52,133 bases of DNA from Akkermansia muciniphila (GCA_945860285.1 CAMAQB010000012.1:1-52133), one strand, 5' to 3'; positions 29,276-38,357 are shown, counted from the first letter of the stretch. The notes: generated by a model from the sequence alone, not told the origin. Made by a program: numbers and translations.

Positions 29276-29381
29276 TCACCCGCATGTATGATTCTGTTCT
29301 TTGGTATGTCATCAGGCGCGTTTGCCCGACAACATTAGTGATCCATCACCCTCATGTATGATTCTGTTCTTTTGTATGTCA
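29276..29381 (+). repeat. Two 36-bp direct repeats 70 bp apart
   Basis: The copies at 29276-29311 and 29346-29381 differ at two positions. Both contain CATGTATGATTCTGTTCTTT and end in GTATGTCA. The sequence between them shows no gene. This looks like a remnant of a duplication or of a small mobile repeat. Confidence 0.75.
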
Positions 29382-29402
29382 AAACGGATGGCAAGCGAAG
29401 AG

Positions 29403-29446
29403 ACAGGCTGGAAGCCTGTTTGCCGAGACAGGCGAGGACGCCTGTC
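29403..29446. repeat. Paired palindromes, dispersed-repeat type
   Basis: ACAGGCT-gga-AGCCTGT at 29403-29419 and GACAGGCG-agga-CGCCTGTC at 29427-29446 are two perfect hairpins eight bases apart. From memory, this 'caggctggaagcctg' type of sequence recurs in intergenic DNA of Verrucomicrobia and Planctomycetes, sometimes annotated as spurious small proteins containing GWKPV. I cannot verify copy number here. Confidence 0.6.
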
Positions 29447-29596
29447 TTCCCAAGTTATGATGACGCTCAGCATAGTAGGAGTTGATCTTCTTGCCATTGG
29501 CTGCGGCGGTCGCCGAATTTCATTGAAGAGCACTGCTCCAAACGGTCACAACCTTGCGGCTGACTCACGTCGCTGAACTTTGACGTTGCTGACATT

Positions 29597-29965
29597 ATGA
29601 AGCGCATAGCGATCATTGCTCTCATTCTTTCATTTCTGCTCTGTGGGCTCCTGTATTTTTCTGGGATCGTTGGGTCCTCTCGGGCACGTTTCGAGCGCGA
29701 TCACAGCATCAAATTGCCCACGGCTGCGACTGAAATTACTTGTGACCCATTCATTTCGCTGTCGTGTTTGTGGGACTCTGGGGAAAGCGCTTCGTTCGTT
29801 ATGCTTCAAAAGGATTTGGATGACGTAATTCGCCAATTTAACAATACCAGGATATCGCCCGAAGGATTGCGCGGCGTTTCAAAGGATGGAAATATCGTTG
29901 CAATCTCTACTGAGGAGCGATCTAACGGCGAGCTGCGCGTCACCATCAAAACCACATGGAACTAA
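29597..29965 (+). CDS. Small membrane-anchored or secreted protein of unknown function
   Basis: 122 residues with one N-terminal hydrophobic segment (about 4-25), which may be an anchor or signal peptide (a Cys at 16 could be a lipobox but the context is poor). The rest is a compact alpha/beta sequence with one more Cys pair (TCDPFISLSC). No family recognised. It stands alone between repeats and rnpB, and its base composition is more AT-rich than its neighbours. That fits an acquired orphan gene, but the protein-like composition and clear ATG argue that it is real. Confidence 0.5.
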   Translation: MKRIAIIALILSFLLCGLLYFSGIVGSSRARFERDHSIKLPTAATEITCDPFISLSCLWDSGESASFVMLQKDLDDVIRQFNNTRISPEGLRGVSKDGNIVAISTEERSNGELRVTIKTTWN

Positions 29966-30092
29966 CACAAACAGCGAACCAGGCGAGTCACGCATTACGA
30001 CTTATGCACCCCGGCGTTTCGTTTGATTCCTAGCTTGATCGCCCTGCGGGGTCGATGGGGTAATTAGTGCTCGCATCCGCGAGCAGCGTGGT

Positions 30093-30098
30093 TACAAT
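30093..30098 (+). promoter_or_regulatory. Possible -10 box of rnpB
   Basis: TACAAT is at 30093-30098, about six bases before the inferred 5' end of the RNase P RNA. A matching -35 box is not obvious. A GCTCGC/GCGAGC hairpin lies just upstream. Confidence 0.35.
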
Positions 30099-30103
30099 GC
30101 CCC

Positions 30104-30498
30104 TGCCGTTTCCCGGATGGTCGCAGTTTGTTGCAAAACAGGTTGAGGAAAGTCCGGACACCGCAGGGTAGCGTGCCCCGTGAAAAGTGGGGACGGGAAG
30201 ATCGCGAGAGATTCCCGATGGAAAGTGCCGCAGAAAATATACCGCCGATGGTCCCGCGCAAGCGGGAATCAGGCAAGGGTGAAATGGTGGGGTAAGAGCC
30301 CACCGCGCCGAGGGCAACCGAGGTGGCAGGGCAAACCCCACGTGGTGCAAGACAGAACAGGGGAGAGCGACCCGCTCACATCTCCGGGTAATAGTCGCAC
30401 TCCGCGCAAGCGGGGTCCTGCGCAAGCAGGGAGAGAAATGACCGTCGATGGCGACCGCAAGGCCGCCGGGACAGAATCCGGCTTACAGGGAAACGGCA
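30104..30498 (+). ncRNA. rnpB: RNase P RNA, class A
   Basis: The catalytic RNA that trims the 5' leader of pre-tRNAs. The conserved block GAGGAAAGTCCGGACACC (about 30146) and the 3' block ACAGAATCCGGCTTA (about 30471-30485) are both present, as are the internal AAGGGTGAAA and GGTAAGAGCCCACCGC segments of the core. The terminal P1 helix pairs TGCCGTTTCCC at 30104-30114 with GGGAAACGGCA at 30488-30498, which sets the ends. Hairpins capped by GCAA tetraloops (CCGC-GCAA-GCGG, CCTGC-GCAA-GCAGG) occur where class A RNAs have L14 and L18 GNRA loops. Length about 395 nt is normal. Coding frames across it are spurious. Confidence 0.93.
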
Positions 30499-30523
30499 AT
30501 CCCCCTGCCCTGACTCCGCCCGC

Positions 30524-31900
30524 TCACTTGGCAAGCGCGCGCGGATGATCTACTTTTCCCAGCGGTCGCGTGCCCGGACCGGCTGTCGTTTTGCCGAGAT
30601 CACTTTCCGTGGCATCGGCGATCGCTTGCAAACGTTTCACCACATCGGGATGGGCGGCGGCGATGTTTTTTGATTCACCGATGTCCGACGCAAGGTCGTA
30701 CAGTTCGCCCTTGGCAAGATGCAGTTTCCAGTTTTCCTGTCGCACCGCTTCCAGCACCAGCCCTTTGAAATAGAGAAACTCCTTGTGCGGTGGTTCGGTA
30801 TCTTTCCCACCGGTCAAAACCGGCCAAAGATTCCTGCCGTCGATTTTGCGTCCGGCATCGATCGTTCCCCCGCTCAGTGCGACAAAGGTCGGCAGGATGT
30901 CGAACATTCCGCAGATCGCGTCGCATTCCGAAGCGGCGGGGATTTTCCCGGGCCACCAGGCGAGGCAGGGCTCGCGCATGCCACCTTCCCAAGTGCTGCC
31001 TTTCTGGCCGCGCAGGGGTTTGTTGACCGAGTATCCCGTGCCGCCGTTGTCACTAACGAAAATCACCAGGGTTTTATCGCCGAGTCCCTTTTCGCGCAGT
31101 GAGTTCAGTATTTCGCCGACACTCCAGTCCATCTCCTCGACCCAATCGCCGAACAGGCCGTTTTTTGATTTGCCGCGGAATTTTTCCCCCGGATACAGCG
31201 GCCAGTGCACGGCATTGTGGGCCAGGTAGAGGAAAAACGGGCGCTGTTGGTTTGCCTTGATGAAGGCGAGCGCTTCTTCGGTGTAGCGGGCAACCAGGGT
31301 TTCCTGATCGCGCGCCAACACGGTCTGGATCACGGTTTCGTTGCGCATCAGCGGCAACGGTGGCTGGCCATCGCCTTCTTTCGGCAGCGGCTGGCCGAAG
31401 TTGCTTTTCACACCGTCGCGGGCCGGCCCCATGTCGTTGGAGTAGGGAAGTCCGAACCAGGAATCGAAACCCTGCCGCGTCGGCAGGAACTCCAACTGAT
31501 CGCCAAGATGCCACTTGCCAACCATGCCGGTCGCGTATCCCCGCGCCTTCAAGGCTTCCGCAACGGTGATTTCAGCAGTCGCAAGCCCCTGGGCAGAAAT
31601 CGGAAAAAGCACGTGGGGAATCGGCAGCACCCGTTTCGGGTAACACCCGGTCATCAGCGCGGCCCGCGACGGCGAACAAACCGGCGCGCCGTAAAAACTG
31701 GTGACCTTGCAGCCCTCGCGCGCCATGCGATCCAGGTTCGGGGTGCGGTTCAAGGTCGAACCGAACGGACCGATGTCCGCATACCCGAGGTCATCGATGT
31801 TGATGATGACGAAATTCGGTTTGACCTCCTCCGCGGCCTCCATCGTCAATGCGGAAACGACCAGACAACTGAGCCAGCGCGCGATTTTCATCATGGTCAT
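30524..31900 (-). CDS. Secreted arylsulfatase-type sulfatase
   Basis: 458 residues with a signal peptide (about 1-22). It hydrolyses a sulfate ester, probably on an algal or host polysaccharide. The formylglycine site CSPSRAALMTG has Cys75, the residue converted by FGE or an anaerobic maturase. The metal site NIDDLGY is at 34-40 and KWHLG and SDNGG are intact, so it should be active. The start ATG at 31900 overlaps the stop of the GH43-like gene by four bases, and the pair is the end of a four-gene minus-strand operon. It ends 25 bases from rnpB, in the opposite direction. Confidence 0.9.
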   Translation of the reverse strand: MTMMKIARWLSCLVVSALTMEAAEEVKPNFVIINIDDLGYADIGPFGSTLNRTPNLDRMAREGCKVTSFYGAPVCSPSRAALMTGCYPKRVLPIPHVLFPISAQGLATAEITVAEALKARGYATGMVGKWHLGDQLEFLPTRQGFDSWFGLPYSNDMGPARDGVKSNFGQPLPKEGDGQPPLPLMRNETVIQTVLARDQETLVARYTEEALAFIKANQQRPFFLYLAHNAVHWPLYPGEKFRGKSKNGLFGDWVEEMDWSVGEILNSLREKGLGDKTLVIFVSDNGGTGYSVNKPLRGQKGSTWEGGMREPCLAWWPGKIPAASECDAICGMFDILPTFVALSGGTIDAGRKIDGRNLWPVLTGGKDTEPPHKEFLYFKGLVLEAVRQENWKLHLAKGELYDLASDIGESKNIAAAHPDVVKRLQAIADATESDLGKTTAGPGTRPLGKVDHPRALAK

Positions 31901-32808
31901 TTTTTTTCTGCGGCCGCAGGAATCGGCTGTTTCGCGAGTCCGACATCGAACCGCTTGCCATTGTCGCGCGTGCCTTGGAAATAAAACCAGTACTCATTGC
32001 CTTGAATGAGAATGTCGCCGTGGCACAGCGCGCCGCGGGCGAATTGCGGCGTGTTGATGTTGATCCTGCCTTTATCGGTGAAAGGTTTGGCGAGATCGCT
32101 GGTGGTGTATTCCTTGCAGTATTCGCCGTTCAGGGAAAAGCCGATGCAGCCGAAAAGCCGATAGGTGGAGCCCTCCTTGACCAGCACACTGCCTTCTCCC
32201 GTGGCCCCGGTGGCAACGGGGGGCGACCAATCGATCAGGTTTGACGAAGTGACATAATGAATGCTGTCGCCGCCGGAGGTATAGAAAAGATAGTAGGTGC
32301 CGTTTTCCAGATAGACAAACGGGTCGTTGCACTTGCCCTGGTGCAACACCGGATTTTTCGGACCCTTTGTCCAATTTTTGAGATCGGTGGATGTGGCGTA
32401 ACCGGTGGTGACACCCTTGCCCGCCCCGGCGTAGTAAAGATAATACACGCCGTCCTTCAAAATCGGCTTGGCCGGGGCCTGCGGACGGGTGTCGTCCCAC
32501 TCGCCCGCTTTGCCTTTTGCGATCGCAACACCCTGTCTGGTCCAGTTGATGCCGTCGGGCGAAGTCGCGTAATCGATTCTCGGTTCACCCTGCCCGCCGT
32601 TGCCGGTGTCCTGCCAAGGGTTGGCGCTGGTGTAATACATGTAATACGTGTCCCCCGCCTTGATGATCGAAGGATCCTTCGCCCACTGGTCCACAGGGTC
32701 GGTATACACCGGCTTTTCCTCTGCTTTCCAGGCATCGTCGACCGCAGAGGCCATTAGCTGGAAGCCGCAGCACAGCAACGCCACCGCCTCGAAGACCGCT
32801 TTTTTCAT
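31897..32808 (-). CDS. Secreted GH43-like five-bladed beta-propeller glycosidase
   Basis: 303 residues with a signal peptide (about 1-22). The repeated blade pattern 'DPSIIKAGDTYYMYYTS' and 'NDPFVYLENGTYYLFYTS' is that of GH43/GH62/GH32/GH117-type propellers. The first Asp would be the catalytic base, and an acidic residue later (TGEGSV) may be the acid. The substrate is probably an arabinoside, xyloside or galactoside; sequence alone does not say which. The ATG at 32808 gives a clean signal peptide. It is five bases downstream of the SGNH gene and overlaps the sulfatase gene, so it belongs to the same operon. Confidence 0.75.
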   Translation of the reverse strand: MKKAVFEAVALLCCGFQLMASAVDDAWKAEEKPVYTDPVDQWAKDPSIIKAGDTYYMYYTSANPWQDTGNGGQGEPRIDYATSPDGINWTRQGVAIAKGKAGEWDDTRPQAPAKPILKDGVYYLYYAGAGKGVTTGYATSTDLKNWTKGPKNPVLHQGKCNDPFVYLENGTYYLFYTSGGDSIHYVTSSNLIDWSPPVATGATGEGSVLVKEGSTYRLFGCIGFSLNGEYCKEYTTSDLAKPFTDKGRININTPQFARGALCHGDILIQGNEYWFYFQGTRDNGKRFDVGLAKQPIPAAAEKK

Positions 32809-32813
32809 CGCAA

Positions 32814-33575
32814 CTATAGGGCGGATACTCTTTTGGTCATGAGCTTTTCGACGATCGGAGCCACCGCCTTGCCCCATTCCTCATACCCTTCCCGGCTCAA
32901 ATGCACGGTGTCGGCAAACATGTTGGGCAGCATCTTTTTGTCCTTGTCCTGCAATTTCGCACCGAAATCAAAATAGCCGATCATGTCGCGGTCGGCGAGT
33001 TTGGCGATGCCGGCATTGATGGCGCTGGTCTTGTCGTAAGGCGTTCCGGCGGAGGGCAGGATGCCGAGAATCAGGATGCGCGACTTCGGGCATTTCTCAC
33101 GCAGCCGCTTGACCACAATCGAAACTCCGAACGTGACTTCCTCCGCGGTATTCATGCCCTGGTTGTTTGTGCCTATCATCAGCACGATCAGCTTGGGCGT
33201 GCAGTCCTTCAATTCGCCGTCATCGAGACGCAGCAGGACATTTTCGCAGCGGTCGCCGCCGATGCCGAAGTTGGCGCATTTGTATTTGCCGAAGTACTTG
33301 CCGAAAATATCACCCGGCCACATCTGGGTGATCGAGTCGCCGAGGAAGCAGAGATCGAAATCGTTTTTCTTGGTGCGTTCGAGATATTCACCGTGCATGC
33401 GCCAATACCAGCGCACGCCGCCGGGCACCGGCTTGCTGGGGTCGTTGGGCGATGTGAGGTTGAAGTTTTTGTCGGCAAACGCTGGCGCGGCCTGCAAGCC
33501 GGGAGTCATGCCGAACTGCGCCATAGCGAGCAGGAGACATGCCATTGTACCGAAGTGGTTTTTCTGTTTGGTCAT
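32814..33575 (-). CDS. Secreted SGNH/GDSL hydrolase
   Basis: 253 residues with a signal peptide (about 1-30). The four SGNH blocks are all present: GDSI with Ser81, GIGGDR with the oxyanion Gly near 106, GTNN with Asn137-138, and DTVHLS with Asp222/His225. This is the PAF-acetylhydrolase-like subfamily; likely jobs are removing acetyl or other acyl groups from a polysaccharide. Its operon companions (GH43-like, sulfatase) support a role in degrading an acetylated, sulfated glycan. It follows the cytochrome-like gene by 37 bases. Confidence 0.88.
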   Translation of the reverse strand: MTKQKNHFGTMACLLLAMAQFGMTPGLQAAPAFADKNFNLTSPNDPSKPVPGGVRWYWRMHGEYLERTKKNDFDLCFLGDSITQMWPGDIFGKYFGKYKCANFGIGGDRCENVLLRLDDGELKDCTPKLIVLMIGTNNQGMNTAEEVTFGVSIVVKRLREKCPKSRILILGILPSAGTPYDKTSAINAGIAKLADRDMIGYFDFGAKLQDKDKKMLPNMFADTVHLSREGYEEWGKAVAPIVEKLMTKRVSAL

Positions 33576-33612
33576 AATGGATGTTGTCTACGATGGAACA
33601 GCGCTTGCTATT

Positions 33613-34848
33613 TCACCAAATGCCGGTGTCGTCAAGGATTTTCGCCGTGCGCCGACGTTCGGACAGTTTCATGTCGGGATACCCATCGTCAATGGCATCG
33701 GCTTCGATTACTTTTTTCAGGCCCTGGAGCACGCGGGATTTCACCGCATCGGGAAGTCCGGCGAATGCCTCGGAATAGATCATGAAAGAGCAGCGGTTCT
33801 TGAAAAGGCGGCTGTTCAATTGAAAGTCAGCCAGCGACATGCCTTCCGGGGTCCGGGGGATGAGCGCCGCAAACTGTTTTTGAAATGTTTCATCGCCCTG
33901 GATACCGTCATCACCGATGGCAGCCTCTCCTTTGAACAAAAACCACTCGACGATCTTCCGTGCCGCCTGATCCGCCACGCGCCCCGCGGAACCGCTGTCG
34001 GGGTCGGCATCGGGATCAATCGCCTTGCTCAAAAAATACGTACGCTTGTAATTCATCGTCGCCGCCGTCAGCAGGTTGTGCGCCTGACACTGATGCTCCA
34101 GCACCATCAACGAAACGATGTCGCTGGTCGCACAGGGGTAATTGCGGATGTCGATTTTCCCCCGCATGTCGGGCCAGGCGAAGGCCTGTGGAAGTTCGGA
34201 CCGACCATCGACATAGGTGCGATTGCCGAGATGGGGCAGCGCGATCGAGCCGGTCACGTAATACCCGCCCCAGCGTTCGGCGACCGGCGTTTCATGGGTG
34301 ACCAGGCCCGATCCGAAGGACAGCAGCGCGTGACCATCCTGATCCGGAAAAACCGATCGCACCAGCATGCCCGGAACGTTTTCGGTGCGACCGGTGCCGT
34401 GACACGACAGGCAGTCGCTGGTATCGCGTTCGATGCCGACCGCCTTCCCGGCGTGTCCCAAGTCGACAAGGTAATAAACCGGCCCGAGGTTTTTCTCCTG
34501 GATGATGACTTCCATCAGCCCGCCGGGAACATAACCGCAGTAGCAATTCAGCGAGTGGAACAGGGCCCGCGGATTGCCGGGGTTGATGAGCCAGTTCTGT
34601 TTGCTGGTTTTGGAAAACACCAGCACCTGCGATGCCTCGGGCACCTTCAAGGCGGCCAGCACCTCCCGAACCCGTTCGAGCACCGTCCCACCGCGCAATT
34701 TGCCATCGTCACGCTGCCATTGCAGTGCCAGCTCCGCCAAGCGATCCCGCGCGGGAGTCTCGGAGTAGCGAAGGGGCGGCTGATCCCACAAGTCCTGCTG
34801 CGCCGACAATCGGCCGACAAACAATAGAATCAATCCAGTACGTTTCAT
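33613..34848 (-). CDS. Secreted protein with one CxxCH heme site, unknown function
   Basis: 411 residues, N-terminal signal peptide (about 1-17). A single heme-c motif CLSCHG lies at 146-151 in the middle of the chain, not at an end as usual. It is preceded by the Cys-rich HSLNCYCGYVPGG (98-110). The later sequence has conserved-looking aromatic and Gly patches (GGYYVTGSI, HLGNRTYVDG) and a helical C-terminal third. I do not recognise a named family. Only one CxxCH is present, so it would carry one covalent heme. It is the first gene of the minus-strand operon with the hydrolases. Confidence 0.7.
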   Translation of the reverse strand: MKRTGLILLFVGRLSAQQDLWDQPPLRYSETPARDRLAELALQWQRDDGKLRGGTVLERVREVLAALKVPEASQVLVFSKTSKQNWLINPGNPRALFHSLNCYCGYVPGGLMEVIIQEKNLGPVYYLVDLGHAGKAVGIERDTSDCLSCHGTGRTENVPGMLVRSVFPDQDGHALLSFGSGLVTHETPVAERWGGYYVTGSIALPHLGNRTYVDGRSELPQAFAWPDMRGKIDIRNYPCATSDIVSLMVLEHQCQAHNLLTAATMNYKRTYFLSKAIDPDADPDSGSAGRVADQAARKIVEWFLFKGEAAIGDDGIQGDETFQKQFAALIPRTPEGMSLADFQLNSRLFKNRCSFMIYSEAFAGLPDAVKSRVLQGLKKVIEADAIDDGYPDMKLSERRRTAKILDDTGIW

Positions 34849-35108
34849 GAAAAATTCCCAGCCTTACTACCGAAGCAACGCCGAACAACTCTCAGCATAT
34901 CTTCTGATTTCCCACGCAGAAAGAGATGCCGGACAGATTCCGCACGATTGCCTTTTTTGCAACAAGCCACGGCCGATGAACCCGATTTTTCTTGTCATCC
35001 AACCTGCCGGAACTACTCTTCATCCGTCAATGCCGGAACTGTCAGCGGTGAAATCAAGGCGCGCGAAGACAACTGGATCATCCCCGATTTCCAAATCACT
35101 GCCAAAAG

Positions 35109-38100
35109 ATGAAAGTAATAAAACTCTCAGAATGGGCCGCCCAGGCACTCAATCAAAAAATTGATTCCGAGCTGAGGGCGAGCTTGGAACAAGTGGAAAA
35201 TTGGCATGCAAAAAATGTGCGGGTCCTTTACGGGCCTCATTTGTATTTCGCATTCCGTGTTCAAAACTCGCACTCGTACCATCAAATCGAATTGTTTCCG
35301 TATTTCGCCAAACCAACATCTTCATTGGAGCTTCTCGGCTACATCCGTTGCCAACTGATCCGAAGCGGCTTGCGATGCAATCCAACAATGGAAAAGTTGT
35401 TGGCAAAGGTGCCCTTGGATGAAACTATGCACCAGTGGATCGATTCTTTGGAAGCGGAAAAATGGCACAATTACCTTGAGGATCTTTCGGATCAAGGCAA
35501 ACTCGTTGAAGTGCCCTTGCCGCAACTCCGCCTGATGCTCTTGGAAAAACACGCGGAAATCATGCTTGCCCAGCCGGATACGGACAACTTCAAAAAAGCC
35601 ACACTCACAAAAATGCGTGACTTATTCCGCAGCTATCAATCGGGTTCGGCGGCACACATGGACACGTCGACATACGCGATCCTTGAAACTTCCTTTGACC
35701 GCTACAAAAATGTTGGCCAGGTGCAAGTGGACTATGCCAGCGAAAATTTCATCCGCTGCCTGCACACCCTTTTTCGGAATAAGGAGAACATCGGCAGCTA
35801 CATTGTGGATGACAACAATCAACCCCTGATGATTCAGGACCAGGAGCTGAAATGGAAACTCACCGAGCCCGACGGCAAGAACAATTCATTCACGCTGGGA
35901 CTTGTTTGCGAAAACGCTCCTCCAAGCATGAACATCGTTGCCGGAGTCGTGGGCCCGCAATGTTATGTTTTGACCACGAAAACAATCTACCCCATCGAAA
36001 AGTGGAATCTCGCCGCCGGAGCCATCATGTTTCCCATGGTGATACCCGCTGCGGCAATGACAACCAAAGTCGGCTATCAATTCCTGCACAAACTGGGCGT
36101 GGAAATACCAAGCCTGATTCAGGAAAAAATTGTCACCCTGATACCGAAAATTTACGTGAAGGCGAGGATCATCAAGCACAACCACCAGGTCTCCTCCATT
36201 TTCCGAATCAGTGCCTATGGCTCGCTGGCAAATAAAACCCCGCATTATGTATGGACGCAGAATGGCTGGCAGGAAACACGGGAAAAACACATCACACCAA
36301 GAAATCAAATCGCAACCATCGACGATGATGCTCTGAAAAAATCAGCCGCCTGGATGGCGCAACTGCCGCTCCGCACCAACATTTATGGCGGTACTAACCA
36401 TCATGAAATGCGGGTCAGCAAGTCATTTCCCGATCAATTCATCGAGTGGATGAAAAACAAACCTGTCTGTGTGGAATGCCAGTTGGATGCGGAACTGAAA
36501 CAACTCCTCGAAGGCCTGATCACAGGCGACATCTCATTGGAGATTCAGGAATCAACCAATGGCATTGATTGGTTTGACATTCACGTCAATGTCACTCTAT
36601 CCGACACCTCACTCAGCGAAAAGGAGGTGGAACTGCTTCTCAAGGCCAAGGGCAAATGGGTCATGCTGCCGGAAAAAGGATGGCGCAAGCTGGAATATTC
36701 CATCAATGAAGAAACGGCTAAAGAACTGGCCGACATCGGTCTGTCCGCACACGATTTTTCGGGAGAAAAACACCGCCTGCACGCGCTGCAACTTTCCTCC
36801 ATGGCGCAGCGCAAGTCCAAACTCCTGCCCGGAGAAGCCCACAAGCTCGTGACCCGCCGCATCGAGGACATCCAGACGCGCGTCAGTCCGGAACAACCGC
36901 CGTGTGTGAATGCGACATTGCGCCCCTACCAGATGGAAGGCTTCCACTTCCTCGCGTATCTCAGCAAAAATCAGTTCGGCGGCGTTCTCGCGGACGACAT
37001 GGGCCTGGGAAAAACCCTGCAAGCGCTTACATGGATCGCCTGGCTGCGCAGCACCCAGGACATGACGAAACCATCACTAGTCATCGCCCCGAAGTCGGTC
37101 CAGGAAAACTGGCACAGCGAAGCAAGGAAATTTTTCCCCGAACTGCGGGGCCTGGTCTGGAAGACGGGCGAAATCGCAACGGACCTGGAGACCGACATGT
37201 TTGATCTGCTCATCGTAAACTACGCACAGCTTCGCAACCAGAAAGAACTGCTCACCCGCAAGGAATGGGGCGCGGTCATTGTCGACGAAGCGCAAAACAT
37301 CAAAAACCCCACCTCGCTCAGCACCCAGGCGTGTTGTGACTTGCCGTCGGAATACCGCCTGGCCCTGACCGGAACGCCGATCGAAAACCGACTCATGGAT
37401 CTGTGGTCGATCTTTTCTTTTGCGATGCCCGGCGTGCTGGGAACAAGAGCTTCGTTCTCGAAAACCTTCGACAAAAAGGATGACCCGCTGGCCCGGCGCC
37501 GCCTGTCCGCCCGCACCCGGCCGTTCCTGCTCCGACGCACGAAAAATGAAGTGGCCAAGGAGCTTCCCGAGCGAATCGAAGAAGACCTCAGCATCACCAT
37601 GGAAGGCGTGCAGTTGAGACTCTATCAAGCGGAACTCAAACGCGCCAGGGCCCACCTGCTGAAGGCCAAGCTGCCCAGTCAACTTGACAAGATGCGCTTT
37701 CACATCCTCACCAGCCTGCTGCGTTTGCGCCAGATCTGCTGCCATACCGCACTGCTCGGCATAGAAGCAAACGATGCCCCGGCGCAGGTATCGAAAGCTC
37801 GGAAAAAAGCCAAAAAAATCGTCGACCTAGACAGCGGCGCGAGTGCGAAACTGGAAGCGTTGATGGATCTGTTGGAACCGATCATGGAAGAAGGCCAGAA
37901 GATTCTGGTGTTCTCGCAATTCGTCGACATGTTGGAAATCATCCGTCGCTCTGTTGATGAACGCGGTTGGAAAAATTTCACACTGACCGGCAAAACCGAA
38001 GATCGCGGCGATTTGGTGGATGACTTCCAATCCACTGAAGGCAGCGCCATTTTTCTCATCAGCCTGAAGGCGGGCGGCTCGGGCCTCAATCTCACCGCCG

Positions 38101-38357
38101 CAAGTTACGTGGTCATCTTCGACCCTTGGTGGAATCCCGCCGTGGAAGCCCAGGCGATCGACCGCACCCACCGCATCGGCCAGAAACGAACGGTCATCGC
38201 CTACCGCCTGGTGGTGCAAAACAGCATCGAACAAAAAATCCGCGATCTCCAAAAACAAAAGTCAAACCTGGCAAATGACATCCTGGGCGAAGAAAGTTTC
38301 GCCCGCTCCCTCACCCTCGACGATTTCAACTTCCTGCTCGGCAGCAACGACGACTGA
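35109..38357 (+). CDS. SNF2-family DEAD/DEAH-like ATPase (first of two)
   Basis: 1,082 residues. The C-terminal 480 residues are a full SNF2 motor: Walker A ADDMGLGKT at 628-636, motif II DEAQN at 726-730, SGTP-like TGTPIENR, LLRRTK, and the second RecA lobe with FSQFVDML, SLKAGGSGLNLT and DRTHRIGQ. The N-terminal 600 residues are an unrelated, mostly helical region of unknown fold with no SWIM finger visible. It likely moves on dsDNA, but its cargo is unknown. It is 24 bases upstream of a second SNF2 gene and divergent from the cytochrome gene. Confidence 0.85.
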   Translation: MKVIKLSEWAAQALNQKIDSELRASLEQVENWHAKNVRVLYGPHLYFAFRVQNSHSYHQIELFPYFAKPTSSLELLGYIRCQLIRSGLRCNPTMEKLLAKVPLDETMHQWIDSLEAEKWHNYLEDLSDQGKLVEVPLPQLRLMLLEKHAEIMLAQPDTDNFKKATLTKMRDLFRSYQSGSAAHMDTSTYAILETSFDRYKNVGQVQVDYASENFIRCLHTLFRNKENIGSYIVDDNNQPLMIQDQELKWKLTEPDGKNNSFTLGLVCENAPPSMNIVAGVVGPQCYVLTTKTIYPIEKWNLAAGAIMFPMVIPAAAMTTKVGYQFLHKLGVEIPSLIQEKIVTLIPKIYVKARIIKHNHQVSSIFRISAYGSLANKTPHYVWTQNGWQETREKHITPRNQIATIDDDALKKSAAWMAQLPLRTNIYGGTNHHEMRVSKSFPDQFIEWMKNKPVCVECQLDAELKQLLEGLITGDISLEIQESTNGIDWFDIHVNVTLSDTSLSEKEVELLLKAKGKWVMLPEKGWRKLEYSINEETAKELADIGLSAHDFSGEKHRLHALQLSSMAQRKSKLLPGEAHKLVTRRIEDIQTRVSPEQPPCVNATLRPYQMEGFHFLAYLSKNQFGGVLADDMGLGKTLQALTWIAWLRSTQDMTKPSLVIAPKSVQENWHSEARKFFPELRGLVWKTGEIATDLETDMFDLLIVNYAQLRNQKELLTRKEWGAVIVDEAQNIKNPTSLSTQACCDLPSEYRLALTGTPIENRLMDLWSIFSFAMPGVLGTRASFSKTFDKKDDPLARRRLSARTRPFLLRRTKNEVAKELPERIEEDLSITMEGVQLRLYQAELKRARAHLLKAKLPSQLDKMRFHILTSLLRLRQICCHTALLGIEANDAPAQVSKARKKAKKIVDLDSGASAKLEALMDLLEPIMEEGQKILVFSQFVDMLEIIRRSVDERGWKNFTLTGKTEDRGDLVDDFQSTEGSAIFLISLKAGGSGLNLTAASYVVIFDPWWNPAVEAQAIDRTHRIGQKRTVIAYRLVVQNSIEQKIRDLQKQKSNLANDILGEESFARSLTLDDFNFLLGSNDD

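Larger units (their letters stand above)
28630..29596. other. Repeat-rich gene-free interval between ftsK and a small ORF
   Basis: Nearly 1 kb with three kinds of repeat listed separately: a 21-bp minisatellite, a pair of 36-bp direct repeats and a pair of palindromes. A frame of about 200 codons runs through the minisatellite only because 21 is divisible by three; I do not call it. No tRNA-like structure was seen. Confidence 0.55.

Noticed and set aside
30030-30548. Coding frames across the RNase P RNA
   Set aside because: The conserved RNase P blocks and the P1 helix explain the sequence; the frames on both strands are shadows.
34849-35108. Possible gene or N-terminal extension before the first SNF2 gene
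   Set aside because: Neither of the two readable plus-strand frames looks like protein, and one ends in a stop at 35110. The interval is 260 bases between divergent genes and is more likely promoter DNA.
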